Assembly: GCA_039105265.1 (NCBI GenBank)
Contig: JAPFFF010000005.1
Location: forward strand, 3,643,501 to 3,707,500
Source of the DNA: Tritrichomonas musculus
Taxonomy: Eukaryota > Parabasalia > Tritrichomonadida > Tritrichomonadidae
Direction: 5' to 3'
Length of the DNA stretch: 64,000 bases
The notes under the pieces are model-generated. The model saw only the letters and a list, made by a program, of their open reading frames with translations. It searched no databases and was not told where the DNA came from. This document shows positions 50,746-59,248 of the stretch, in pieces. The position numbers and the translations under genes are program-made. Each line of letters begins with the position of its first letter. The stretch's first letter is position 1.

Positions 50746-51621
50746 ATGTGTCAAGAAATGACATTAGAAAAAGCCCTCCAAGAAATTACTGAACTCACTA
50801 CAAAATTGGAAAAATCAGAAGCTGAAAATAAAATGAAAGACGAAAAAATTACTGAACTCACTACAAAATTGGAAAAATCAGAAGCTGAAAATGAGAAATT
50901 AAATATGTTTTTGGAAGAGAATGACAATGAATGGGCAAACAGCATGCGTGATGTAAAAGAAGAAATACAAGAGCTAAAGCAGAGAGTAGAGGATTTGGAA
51001 AATAGAGAAGACGATTTGTATGATGATATAGTATATCCAGAAGCCCAGACAGAAGGGGAGGCCCAATGGTTTGATGTCAAAAATGATGATGACTATGAGA
51101 TTAAAAATATCTTTCCATATGATATTAGACGAAAGAGAGATGGAAAAAATGCTACAGAAAGTGTAAATAAAAAGAGTGGATATGTTCAAATAACATTAAA
51201 TGGAAAGCCCTATCAGAAGCACATTCTTGTGGCAAAACACTTTATTCCAAATCCATACCGCCTCCCTATCGTCGACCATAAAAATCATCACAGAGATGAC
51301 TACCACACAACAAATCTTCGGTGGGTATCATCTAAAGAAAACAATAAAAACAAATCATCAAGTAAAGGAGTTGTGTACGAGTATGTTGATACCATCCCAG
51401 ACGAAGCAATGAAAGTGGATAGTTATGGTAATCATACTTTTGATGACTATTTCTTCCATGACAACATTTTCTATTTCTACACAGGAATCAATTACAGGAA
51501 GCTACATATCAACGAAGATAAATATGGAAATAAAAGTGTAAAATTAATTGATGAAGAAGGCAAAGGTGTTTCGGTTTATTATAGTAAATTCAAGAAAGAG
51601 CATGACATACCAATCGAGTAA
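50746..51621 (+). CDS. HNH endonuclease with coiled-coil N-terminus (291 aa)
   Basis: Residues about 8-48 hold two near-identical EITELTTKLEKSEAEN repeats in a heptad coiled coil that runs to about 90. The middle has a NUMOD4-like KNIFPYDIRRK, then GYVQITLNGKPYQKHILVAK and the HNH core VDHKNHHRDDYHTTNLRW. The last 80 residues (DSYGNHTFDDYFFHDN) form an extra domain. It is related to the 111-residue inner HNH gene but lies at another locus and is fused to a coil. Confidence 0.85.
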   Translation: MCQEMTLEKALQEITELTTKLEKSEAENKMKDEKITELTTKLEKSEAENEKLNMFLEENDNEWANSMRDVKEEIQELKQRVEDLENREDDLYDDIVYPEAQTEGEAQWFDVKNDDDYEIKNIFPYDIRRKRDGKNATESVNKKSGYVQITLNGKPYQKHILVAKHFIPNPYRLPIVDHKNHHRDDYHTTNLRWVSSKENNKNKSSSKGVVYEYVDTIPDEAMKVDSYGNHTFDDYFFHDNIFYFYTGINYRKLHINEDKYGNKSVKLIDEEGKGVSVYYSKFKKEHDIPIE

Positions 51622-51652
51622 AAAAAATACCTCCATCTAATATTTTTTTACT

Positions 51653-51937
51653 TTATTGTTTTATCAACTCAGCTAATTTTTTCAGCTCCTCTAGCTCTTT
51701 TTTCTTTCGTAGCCTATACTCCTTTTGTTGTTGCCTTCTTGCCTCGAGCCTTTCCTCTGGTGTATTGTATTTACTCTTTCTGCCTCGCTTTTGTTTTTCA
51801 GGGAGGGGTTCGGCTTGGGTTTCCTCTTCAGCTTTTTCTTCAGAGATTATTTTTAAATTCTCTTCAGATTTACTTTTAGATAGTTTTTTTATAATATCAG
51901 TTTTATTGAATTGTGTGAGGTCTATTTGATTAGTCAT
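51653..51937 (-). CDS. Small basic bZIP-like or AT-hook-like protein (94 aa)
   Basis: KRGRKSKYNTPEERLEARRQ and the following QQKEYRLRKKKELEELKKLA form a basic region plus short leucine heptads, much like the inner homologue at 31199-31489. A putative element-encoded DNA-binding or transcription factor. I chose the ATG at 51937 because it matches the inner homologue start. Confidence 0.7.
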   Translation of the reverse strand: MTNQIDLTQFNKTDIIKKLSKSKSEENLKIISEEKAEEETQAEPLPEKQKRGRKSKYNTPEERLEARRQQQKEYRLRKKKELEELKKLAELIKQ

Positions 51938-51968
51938 TTGCCTTCGTGATAAAATGTAAAATAAATTT

Positions 51969-52493
51969 CTAAACACACACATATTTCAAACACAGATGAT
52001 ATTTGTTAATTAGTTCGTTGTATTGTTTGTTATATACTTGCTTGAAGTCCATACAAACTTCTCCCTTATCATTTACTATTTTTATTGCTTCGATTCTGCG
52101 TATCGGATTAGCTTTCCCAGCACAGCATTTTATATCTTCATCCACATGCAATTCTACCATCTCAGCTTTGACAGAACATTTAATTATATCAATCAACGCC
52201 TCTACTGGAACGATAATACAATTTTTTGAAATAAGATTAGTTAGCAAAGCTTTATCTTGGTTCAATAAAATATTGGCAAAAGTCTCGAGAATAATATATT
52301 TTACATCTTTTACATCGTCTTCTGGGCTGTCTTCTAGCTCCACATTTCTTGTTATAACAATCTCTTCCTTCCCATCATCCCTTTTGTTTATGATGATATT
52401 GTTATTAATATTTGATGTTGATTGAGCTGCGGCTTGTGGTTCTAATGATAAATTAGCATTAACACCTGCATTATTTGCTCGTTTCTTAATCAT
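51969..52493 (-). CDS. Conserved Polinton protein of unknown function (174 aa)
   Basis: It has the same length as 31990-32514 and shares STSNINNNIIINKRDDGKEE, NQDKALLTNLISKNCIIVP and VYNKQYNELIN. It is the first small gene of the minus-strand morphogenesis block. No family is recognised. Confidence 0.75.
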   Translation of the reverse strand: MIKKRANNAGVNANLSLEPQAAAQSTSNINNNIIINKRDDGKEEIVITRNVELEDSPEDDVKDVKYIILETFANILLNQDKALLTNLISKNCIIVPVEALIDIIKCSVKAEMVELHVDEDIKCCAGKANPIRRIEAIKIVNDKGEVCMDFKQVYNKQYNELINKYHLCLKYVCV

Positions 52494-52517
52494 TTCATTT
52501 CGAAAAAAAAATTTTAT

Positions 52518-52946
52518 TTAATAGATTATGTTCTCTATTTTTACTTTATGCTGCGGGCCATATATGACATTCCCTTTATCTTTTTCATTAGCCTTTCCTT
52601 GTATCTCCCCTAATTTTTCAGGTTTCTTGAGGTAAGAGGGAAGGATGGGTGCTTTAGGAGCCTTATCTTTTTTTAAATAATACCCTCCGTCTGTGATGCT
52701 GACAGGTGGTTCATGCAAGGGTTTTGTTCTATGTTGATTACTCTTCGGCGGCTTCACAGGCTTGCTTTCCATATATTTGATAGGCGGTCTATTGTAATAT
52801 GGATTAAATGTGATAGCATAAGTATTATCATTAGAGAATATGCCAAAATGATTAAAGCCTATGGTGTGTTCTGTTTTTGTTCCTTCGTTGAACATTTCTC
52901 CTTCTACTCCAATGATAGATGAACTAGGATTCCTATATTTATTCAT
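52518..52946 (-). CDS. Conserved Polinton protein B of unknown function (142 aa)
   Basis: It is the outer counterpart of 33007-33441, with GFNHFGIFSNDNTYAITFNP and EPPVSITDGGYY. It is Pro/Lys-rich and probably extended. Relative to protein A the order is the opposite of the inner element. Confidence 0.75.
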   Translation of the reverse strand: MNKYRNPSSSIIGVEGEMFNEGTKTEHTIGFNHFGIFSNDNTYAITFNPYYNRPPIKYMESKPVKPPKSNQHRTKPLHEPPVSITDGGYYLKKDKAPKAPILPSYLKKPEKLGEIQGKANEKDKGNVIYGPQHKVKIENIIY

Positions 52947-52971
52947 TTCATTTCCAAAAAAATTATCCAGC

Positions 52972-53421
52972 TTACTCTAAAATTAATGGCTGGCTTTCTC
53001 CGATGTATATTTCCGGCGTGCTTAAATTGTATTTCTCTCGTAGCTGAATAATTAATTCTTTCGTTTGTTTTGAAGCATTTTCTATAGAATAATTATAGTA
53101 GCTATGCGCTTCATATACCTGTTCTTGATTTGAGCCGTTGATAAAGAACTCATTCATTTTATAATTTAATCGACGGCGAGAATTTGCATTGATAATTACA
53201 TGCTCTATTTCATATTCTTTGATTTTGTCAGGATATATTCTCCAGGTCTTTTTTTCTGTCTTAAGTGATATATATATTACTTTGCCCAAAAATTTGTTGC
53301 GAGAAAGCTGGATGGGAAATTTATCACAGAGGATGGCAAAATTACATTCCTTCCATTCTTCTGGATTTTCAGCGAGGGAGATAATATTGTTGATGTAATC
53401 GTAGACTCTTTGCTCTTGCAT
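52972..53421 (-). CDS. Conserved Polinton protein A of unknown function (149 aa)
   Basis: It is the outer counterpart of 32536-32982, with RVYDYINN, CNFAILCDKFP, NANSRRRLNYK and YYNYSIENASK. The first ATG matches the homologue. No family is recognised. Confidence 0.75.
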   Translation of the reverse strand: MQEQRVYDYINNIISLAENPEEWKECNFAILCDKFPIQLSRNKFLGKVIYISLKTEKKTWRIYPDKIKEYEIEHVIINANSRRRLNYKMNEFFINGSNQEQVYEAHSYYNYSIENASKQTKELIIQLREKYNLSTPEIYIGESQPLILE

Positions 53422-53457
53422 TTGTGGTGGAGATAAAAAAATTTTAAGAATGAATAT

Positions 53458-55056
53458 TTATTGTGGAGTAGTGAGGTCATAATTTCCAAGACGAACGAGA
53501 GGAGGCATACCATTAGGCTGAACCAAAATTGATATTGATGAATCAAATAAAAGACAAATTAGAGGTGGGGTTTGAACATCACTGGCATATGTATTTGCCC
53601 CAGTATTTTGTGATACAATAATTTCAAAATTAATAGGAGACAGAGATGTGAGTCCCTGCTGATATGTGTTGTCTGTCTCTGTTGGCAGAGCAATGAAAAA
53701 GCTGGTCCTGTCATCAGGATAATTTCCAGTTGAGCGTCTGTATGGTTGATTATTTGTTAGTGAATCTACGACTTCTTTATTAAACCCGCTTTGTCCACCA
53801 TTCATATTCATAGCGTTTTGGCAGTACTCTAAGAATTCTGGATACTCATCTGTCGTTCCAAATGCTTTTGCAGGGATGTTTCCATAGCCTCCACAGTTTA
53901 ATTGAAATAGCTTAAATTGTGGATTCTTGAAGTAGGTATGATGAGTGTGCTTTTCAGGGAATAAACAAAATATTGAGTCAACAAAGCGAGGAGTAATAGT
54001 ACAGGTGGTTTTGCAATTTGGATTTTTTAGTCTATTTGTTGTAGTATATACAGAAAGGGTTTGTGTAGGAAATGTTAATGGATGAGTTGGGTCAGCATAT
54101 CTTTGAACGAGACTGGAATAAATATTATCTTCAATACCAAAGCATGGTATGATAGATGAGCATTCAGTAGTTTCATAACTATTTACTTGGAATGTTCTGG
54201 GGTTTGCTGTAAGTGTTGTTTTGTCTGATGATATGGCAGTATACATTGTTATTGGTTCATTTATTGGAGTAAATTCATTCGTAATATTTGGTAAAGCATA
54301 TTTTGATATTTCTTTATAGTTATTTTGCAAACATAGTTCTGGGCCCAAAGGACAGCATACCATTCCAGCACATGAGAAGAATAATCGAAGCTCTATCTTG
54401 CCTGCGAAGGCTGGGAGGTATTTAATATTAGAGAGTGGTAAGAATCGTCTTAAATCTATCTTGAGATGAATTTTATATTTTTGTTCATACCATTTAATAC
54501 CATTTCTCTCTTTCCAATCAACAATGAATCCTGTTCTACTTCCTGACTTACCATTCCATATATCTTTATGTCTGGCCTTAGAATATACATCTGCTCTCTT
54601 TGTTGTTTCGTTGGCACAACAGGCTGTTAAAAATGATTCTTCACAACCAAAATTCTGTGTATAGATAGTAATGCCATTAGCCACGATTTCATATTTTTCG
54701 ACGGCATCTCTAGCATCTTTAAAGCCAAACCAAACTCTATTGAATTGATAATTATCATCTGTATTTTCTATTGGTTCAACCTCTTGTCCAGCAGCTTCTT
54801 TAATACTGACTTCCATATCAGCTCTAATAAATCCATTATATATGTCTGCTGTATTGTTTGTGTTTGGAGATATAATAGCAGTGGTATATGAGCCTTGGGG
54901 GATTGAAGGAGATGGAGAATATGATGTCTGGGGACTTATAGTATACTGTTTGTTGGTATCACTTAGGGCTATACAATTATCTACAATATCAAAATATGAT
55001 GCTATTTGGGTACATACTTCAGCTGATGTTCTGAGTTCAATCTCTGGATTAATCAT
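53458..55056 (-). CDS. Major capsid protein, double jelly-roll type (outer Polinton)
   Basis: This 532-residue protein shares TSAEVCTQIASYFDIVDNC, EKYEIVANGITIYTQNFG, DLRRFLPLSNIKYLPAFAGK and the NGMPPLVRLGNYDLT ending with the inner capsid protein. Divergence concentrates in loops between these blocks, as expected for surface-exposed loops. It should form the main shell. Confidence 0.85.
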   Translation of the reverse strand: MINPEIELRTSAEVCTQIASYFDIVDNCIALSDTNKQYTISPQTSYSPSPSIPQGSYTTAIISPNTNNTADIYNGFIRADMEVSIKEAAGQEVEPIENTDDNYQFNRVWFGFKDARDAVEKYEIVANGITIYTQNFGCEESFLTACCANETTKRADVYSKARHKDIWNGKSGSRTGFIVDWKERNGIKWYEQKYKIHLKIDLRRFLPLSNIKYLPAFAGKIELRLFFSCAGMVCCPLGPELCLQNNYKEISKYALPNITNEFTPINEPITMYTAISSDKTTLTANPRTFQVNSYETTECSSIIPCFGIEDNIYSSLVQRYADPTHPLTFPTQTLSVYTTTNRLKNPNCKTTCTITPRFVDSIFCLFPEKHTHHTYFKNPQFKLFQLNCGGYGNIPAKAFGTTDEYPEFLEYCQNAMNMNGGQSGFNKEVVDSLTNNQPYRRSTGNYPDDRTSFFIALPTETDNTYQQGLTSLSPINFEIIVSQNTGANTYASDVQTPPLICLLFDSSISILVQPNGMPPLVRLGNYDLTTPQ

Positions 55057-55082
55057 GGTGTTTTTATAAAAAAATAAAAACT

Positions 55083-55715
55083 TTATAACATATCAGAGAA
55101 AATATTATTCCTCCTTCTACGAATGACTTGAGGTTGAGGAGGAAGTGTTGGTGGTAGTTCTTCCTCTGGTTCTTCTTCTATATCATTGACAAAGTCAACT
55201 TTGCCTGAAGTCAAATTAGGCTCTTGAATATATTGTGGCTGAGTATATTGGTAGTAGGGTTTGCTCATTTGTTTTTGCACCACTTCTTTTATCATCCTTT
55301 TTTGTTCTTTCTTTTCTCGTTTATTTTTTATTTCTTCCCCCAATAACTTTAGCTGATTTAATATTTCCATATTTATTGTAGGGTCCTCCGCTTGTCGGAG
55401 GCAGCGAGGGCTCGCAGCTTCAAAAATGGCTGAATTATTTGATTGCGGCTTAGTCCTTTCGATTTTTTTGGCAGAGCAGACCTTTCCCTGAGAGCAAGTG
55501 GGGAGAGGTTTGGTAGGCTCTTCTGCTGGCTCTTCTACTTCCTGCTCTTCTACCTGTGGTTCAGCTTGAGGTTTGGATAGGGGCTCTGTTCTTCTTTTCA
55601 CAATATATTTATTCTCTTTTTTTGTAGGCAAGACATCCCACTCAGGGTCATCACGACCATTTAACCAGTTTTGTATTACTTGTAATCTCTTCGATCCAGT
55701 CAAATGTTTAGACAT
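55083..55715 (-). CDS. Conserved Polinton protein C (210 aa), charged linker type
   Basis: The conserved start MSKHLTGSKRLQVIQNWLNG and Lys-rich helix (REKKEQKRMIKEVVQK) match 35171-35722. The linker between them is longer and different (Gln/Glu/Pro then a Ser/Lys segment). The C-terminus is Pro-rich and ends in arginines. The role is probably capsid-associated. Confidence 0.75.
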   Translation of the reverse strand: MSKHLTGSKRLQVIQNWLNGRDDPEWDVLPTKKENKYIVKRRTEPLSKPQAEPQVEEQEVEEPAEEPTKPLPTCSQGKVCSAKKIERTKPQSNNSAIFEAASPRCLRQAEDPTINMEILNQLKLLGEEIKNKREKKEQKRMIKEVVQKQMSKPYYQYTQPQYIQEPNLTSGKVDFVNDIEEEPEEELPPTLPPQPQVIRRRRNNIFSDML

Positions 55716-55779
55716 TTAAATAATATTAAAATCGCTTTCTTTGAGTTTTATTTGCTTTTTTGGAGTTTTTGGGAGTTTT

Positions 55780-56535
55780 TCACCTCCTTGCTTTTCTTCT
55801 TCTTCTCATGCCTCTTATCATTCTATATCTTTTGCCTTGATATATTTTATAACCTGATGGTTTTCTTGAATAATGGATACGTGGATAATTTAAAGAATTT
55901 AGATAATAATTGGCTAATAATTCATTATTTACGTCTCCTATTTTTTTCTCTAATTCTTTCTTCTTCTCTTTGTTGTCTATTCTCTCACTGCTCTCTCCTA
56001 GTGATTTTATTACTTTAGCTCCTACTTTAACATATTTATTGTCTGTTGCATTACCAATGGTTTCTGCAATTTCACCACCTCCTATGAGTAATTCAGTTTT
56101 ATTATCCCATGCCCATTTCAATCTCTCTTTCATTTTATTTACGTGTTCATAATTATTTTTGGGTATTCCATCTGTCATTTTATTATATGCTTTTTTAAGC
56201 TTGTTTACAAATTTCCCTGCTATCCCTTCGGAATTATTTTGAGTTGTCATAGGGGGTGGCATAGGAGCTGGTGCTGGTGCTGGAGGCGGCATATAATGTG
56301 GGGTAGGAGGAGGTTCTTGGATTGGCTTGGGAGGAGCTGGAGTAGGAGTAGGAACTGGAACTGGTTTTTGGATTGGTTCTAGAGAAGGTCCTTGGGTGGG
56401 TTTTTTGCTAAAGAATTTGTTATATGTATTGCTCACAAGATTTGATATTTTATCACTTATCCCTCCTATTGGCTCTTCTGTACCATCACTTCGTAGGGTA
56501 GGAGCAGTACCCATCGTTAAAAATGGAATAGACAT
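55780..56535 (-). CDS. Amphipathic Pro-rich protein (251 aa), possible pVI-like paralogue 1
   Basis: A Pro-rich linker (about 55-95) is followed by a helical domain with NKTELLIGGGEIAETIGNAT, and an Arg-rich tail ending in RGMRRRRKARR. The helical domain and the YPRIHYSRKPSGYKIYQ segment are paralogous to the next gene. Membrane-active or DNA-condensing core roles are possible; the tail resembles basic virion core proteins. Inference only. Confidence 0.65.
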   Translation of the reverse strand: MSIPFLTMGTAPTLRSDGTEEPIGGISDKISNLVSNTYNKFFSKKPTQGPSLEPIQKPVPVPTPTPAPPKPIQEPPPTPHYMPPPAPAPAPMPPPMTTQNNSEGIAGKFVNKLKKAYNKMTDGIPKNNYEHVNKMKERLKWAWDNKTELLIGGGEIAETIGNATDNKYVKVGAKVIKSLGESSERIDNKEKKKELEKKIGDVNNELLANYYLNSLNYPRIHYSRKPSGYKIYQGKRYRMIRGMRRRRKARR

Positions 56536-56557
56536 TTAAATGAAGACAAAATTTAGC

Positions 56558-57232
56558 TTACCAATCATCCTTCTCAAACTTGTCATATGCTTCTCTTTGT
56601 CTTCTTACAGCTTCTTGTAGATCGGCCACAAATTGTTTATCTTGTTTCCAATTTCTAGCTTTTTCAGCTGCTGACATTTTTTTCTTTGGAGGTGATTCTT
56701 GTTTCTTTGGTAATGCTTTGGGAGGCGGGGATGGTTTTTTGGGAGGCGATTTTTTGGGTGATGATTTTTTATTTTCAGTCGTGGCTTCTTTTTGTTTTTG
56801 CTCTATTTGTTTCTTCAACTGATTTAATTTTTCATTGGCTTCATCAATATATTTATTTCTTCTTTGATACATTTTATATCTTGTTGGCTTCCTTCCATAA
56901 AACATCCTTGGTACATCAGCGTAGGCTATATGTTTGTTTCCAAACATCCGAGCATTCCTTTCCTGAATTAATTGAGCCAACAATTTTTCCTGGCTGTTTT
57001 TATCATCAATTTGTCCTGCAGTTTTACCAACAACTCTTACAACATCAGCTGCTACATTCCATTTATTATTTCCAGTCGCTTCCCCAATTATATCACCTAC
57101 ATCTGCAGCTCCTTGTAAAATTTCTGCTTTATTATTATTAATCCAATTACCAATTTTTCCAAATATACTAACACCAGCATCTGAAGGGGTAGATGGAATA
57201 TATTTTCCAGAATCAATAGTTCCTGAAGGCAT
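56558..57232 (-). CDS. Amphipathic basic protein (224 aa), possible pVI-like paralogue 2
   Basis: NKAEILQGAADVGDIIGEAT and VPRMFYGRKPTRYKMYQRR align with the previous protein, indicating an ancient tandem duplication. The C-terminal half is a Lys/Pro-rich linker (KKSPPKKPSPPPKALPKK) and a terminal helix. The inner element has a single Gly/Ala-rich gene at this locus. Confidence 0.65.
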   Translation of the reverse strand: MPSGTIDSGKYIPSTPSDAGVSIFGKIGNWINNNKAEILQGAADVGDIIGEATGNNKWNVAADVVRVVGKTAGQIDDKNSQEKLLAQLIQERNARMFGNKHIAYADVPRMFYGRKPTRYKMYQRRNKYIDEANEKLNQLKKQIEQKQKEATTENKKSSPKKSPPKKPSPPPKALPKKQESPPKKKMSAAEKARNWKQDKQFVADLQEAVRRQREAYDKFEKDDW

Positions 57233-57247
57233 TTATTGTGAAATAAA

Positions 57248-58102
57248 TCATTCAAAGTAATATTTGTTGGCTGTTATATTACAAATAAATTTGTCGTGAG
57301 GCTCACGATGCTGCAAATATTCCTTGACTGTTTTTTTGATATTTAGATTGTTATTCGTTTGTTGGAGCAATGATGTAAAATCTTCTTCTGAATATCCACT
57401 ATAGCATATAATATCGGTGGCCAATCTCTTTGCATTTATATGGACAAATCTAATGGTTTGGATAGCCATAATGCATGTAATATTATAGTGCCTAGTTTTT
57501 GTTAGTAGCCTTAAGAATTCAGTATTATTATGCGTCAATAAATCGCTCCCAGCACAGTCATCCAATATTATTAGAGTGTTATATGGATATGATGAAGTTT
57601 GATATTTTACTAGCTTGTTTGCTATATATACTATTCTATCATCTATTTCTTGAAGGGAGTGCTTGTTTATAAGCCGCTGCATTTCTTCATTTGTCTCTTT
57701 CATTTTTGATAATACATGCTTTACCATCGCATAATATTTTATCTTTCGCTTTAGATGTTTTTTCAAATAATCCATCAATTCTGCTTCGTTCAAATATATG
57801 ATTGGTGTCTTGACATTTTGACTCATCGCCTCTGCAGTTTTGTCCATCTTACCGCTTGTGGAACAGAATACTATCTTCTGGTAGTAGGGATACTTAAATA
57901 ATCTCTCGGTAATTAAAATGTGTTTCCATATCCAATAACTTTTTCCAGCACCTGGTTTGCCTATCAAAAAATATATACCGTTCGTGCTAAATGGATAGGA
58001 AGGATGAATTGGTTTCATAAGTGCAGACTCTATTTCCTTTTGGTTTTTTCGCATGGTTTTTTGGATTAAAACTTCTACTTCTTTCATTATTTGTTTAGCC
58101 AT
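57248..58102 (-). CDS. A32-type genome-packaging ATPase (outer Polinton)
   Basis: GKPGAGKS (Walker A) and LIILDDCAGSDL (Walker B) are present in a 284-residue protein very close to 36243-37109. KTRHYNITCIMAIQTIRFVH corresponds to the sensor-like strand of the family. It is packed between the pVI-like gene and the integrase with short spacers. Confidence 0.92.
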   Translation of the reverse strand: MAKQIMKEVEVLIQKTMRKNQKEIESALMKPIHPSYPFSTNGIYFLIGKPGAGKSYWIWKHILITERLFKYPYYQKIVFCSTSGKMDKTAEAMSQNVKTPIIYLNEAELMDYLKKHLKRKIKYYAMVKHVLSKMKETNEEMQRLINKHSLQEIDDRIVYIANKLVKYQTSSYPYNTLIILDDCAGSDLLTHNNTEFLRLLTKTRHYNITCIMAIQTIRFVHINAKRLATDIICYSGYSEEDFTSLLQQTNNNLNIKKTVKEYLQHREPHDKFICNITANKYYFE

Positions 58103-58112
58103 TTATTGTTGG

Positions 58113-59222
58113 TTAAATCCATTTTTTAATGTTTGATGGGATATTTTTTTGTTTGCTCCAATAATCCATTTCGAGGTTTGATAATTTAGTTGGGGCTCCT
58201 TCTCGTAAATTTTTGGCTGGAATAACATCTTCTGTCCCTTCACTATATTTAATTTTATATTTATTCTTAGCTGCATCGTAGGATATAATTTTATCCACAA
58301 TACCTCTCTTGCCTCCCTTTAGTGTCTGAGCAAGAGGCACTTCTGCCCCGGGGCCCTTCAGGCCCTTATTTTTATTCTGTGTTTTTATCAATCTATATCC
58401 CGGCAACTTATCTATCGATTCATCTTTGGACTTAACAATAAATTGATTTCCAGCTTTCGAATCAACAATATAAGCCTCCTTGCTGACTCTATTTCTTCGC
58501 TTCGAAAATGGTTCCTTGGCTTGTATAATTCTCACCCTGTCGTTAGGCTGAAAGTCATAAGGATTGATTTGTGATTTAGTATTAATATATTCTTTTTCAT
58601 CTTTCTCTGTCATTTCGTTTGGTATTTTATAGTCCAACGATCGGTGAGGGGATTTATTGTAGGAATCTATTAATCCCTTCATTTCTTGTTCTCCAATAAA
58701 TCTATTCTCTCCTACCATATCTCTAATAGTTCTCATGAATCTATTTATGATGCCTAGTACATTATGATTGTTGTCTTCCGTAGTATTGTATATAATATTT
58801 TTTGCCTTCATTATTTGCAAAACATCATTGGACAAATAGGCGGCATCCTGGTCTGAAGTAATAGAATAAACATTTGGTTCATCTACTAAAAATTGATTTA
58901 ATGCTCTAGCTACTTCTTTTGCTCCCTTCCCTCTCATCGCATAACAAAAAGCCTTCCTGGTATTGATATTTATAAACATCAGATAATTCAAACCATCTTT
59001 TGTTTTGTCATTTATGAAAGTATCCATTTGATATCCTCCTGAGTGTTTTGAATATATATTCATAAATTTTGCCTTTGGTACTTTAACATCATGCACTATA
59101 TTCTTCAAATAATTTAATGCTGCTTCTTCTGTAAATCCATATCGTTTTGCAAGAGGAACAAATTTTGATGGTGTTTTCCACGGAAAAGTTTTGTATAACT
59201 CCTCTATTGTTTTATAAGTCAT
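58113..59222 (-). CDS. Retroviral-type (rve) integrase with chromo-like tail (outer Polinton)
   Basis: A 369-residue protein with GYQMDTFIND, ITSDQDAAYL and NHNVLGIINRFMRTIRD in the RNase H-fold core, FQPNDRVRIIQAKEPF in an SH3-like segment, and a chromo-like GIVDKIISYDAAKNKYKIKY. It has the same layout as the inner integrase. Its expected product is the 5-bp target duplication seen at the element ends. Confidence 0.92.
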   Translation of the reverse strand: MTYKTIEELYKTFPWKTPSKFVPLAKRYGFTEEAALNYLKNIVHDVKVPKAKFMNIYSKHSGGYQMDTFINDKTKDGLNYLMFININTRKAFCYAMRGKGAKEVARALNQFLVDEPNVYSITSDQDAAYLSNDVLQIMKAKNIIYNTTEDNNHNVLGIINRFMRTIRDMVGENRFIGEQEMKGLIDSYNKSPHRSLDYKIPNEMTEKDEKEYINTKSQINPYDFQPNDRVRIIQAKEPFSKRRNRVSKEAYIVDSKAGNQFIVKSKDESIDKLPGYRLIKTQNKNKGLKGPGAEVPLAQTLKGGKRGIVDKIISYDAAKNKYKIKYSEGTEDVIPAKNLREGAPTKLSNLEMDYWSKQKNIPSNIKKWI

Positions 59223-59248
59223 TGTTTTGAAAAAAAATAAACCCTCAG

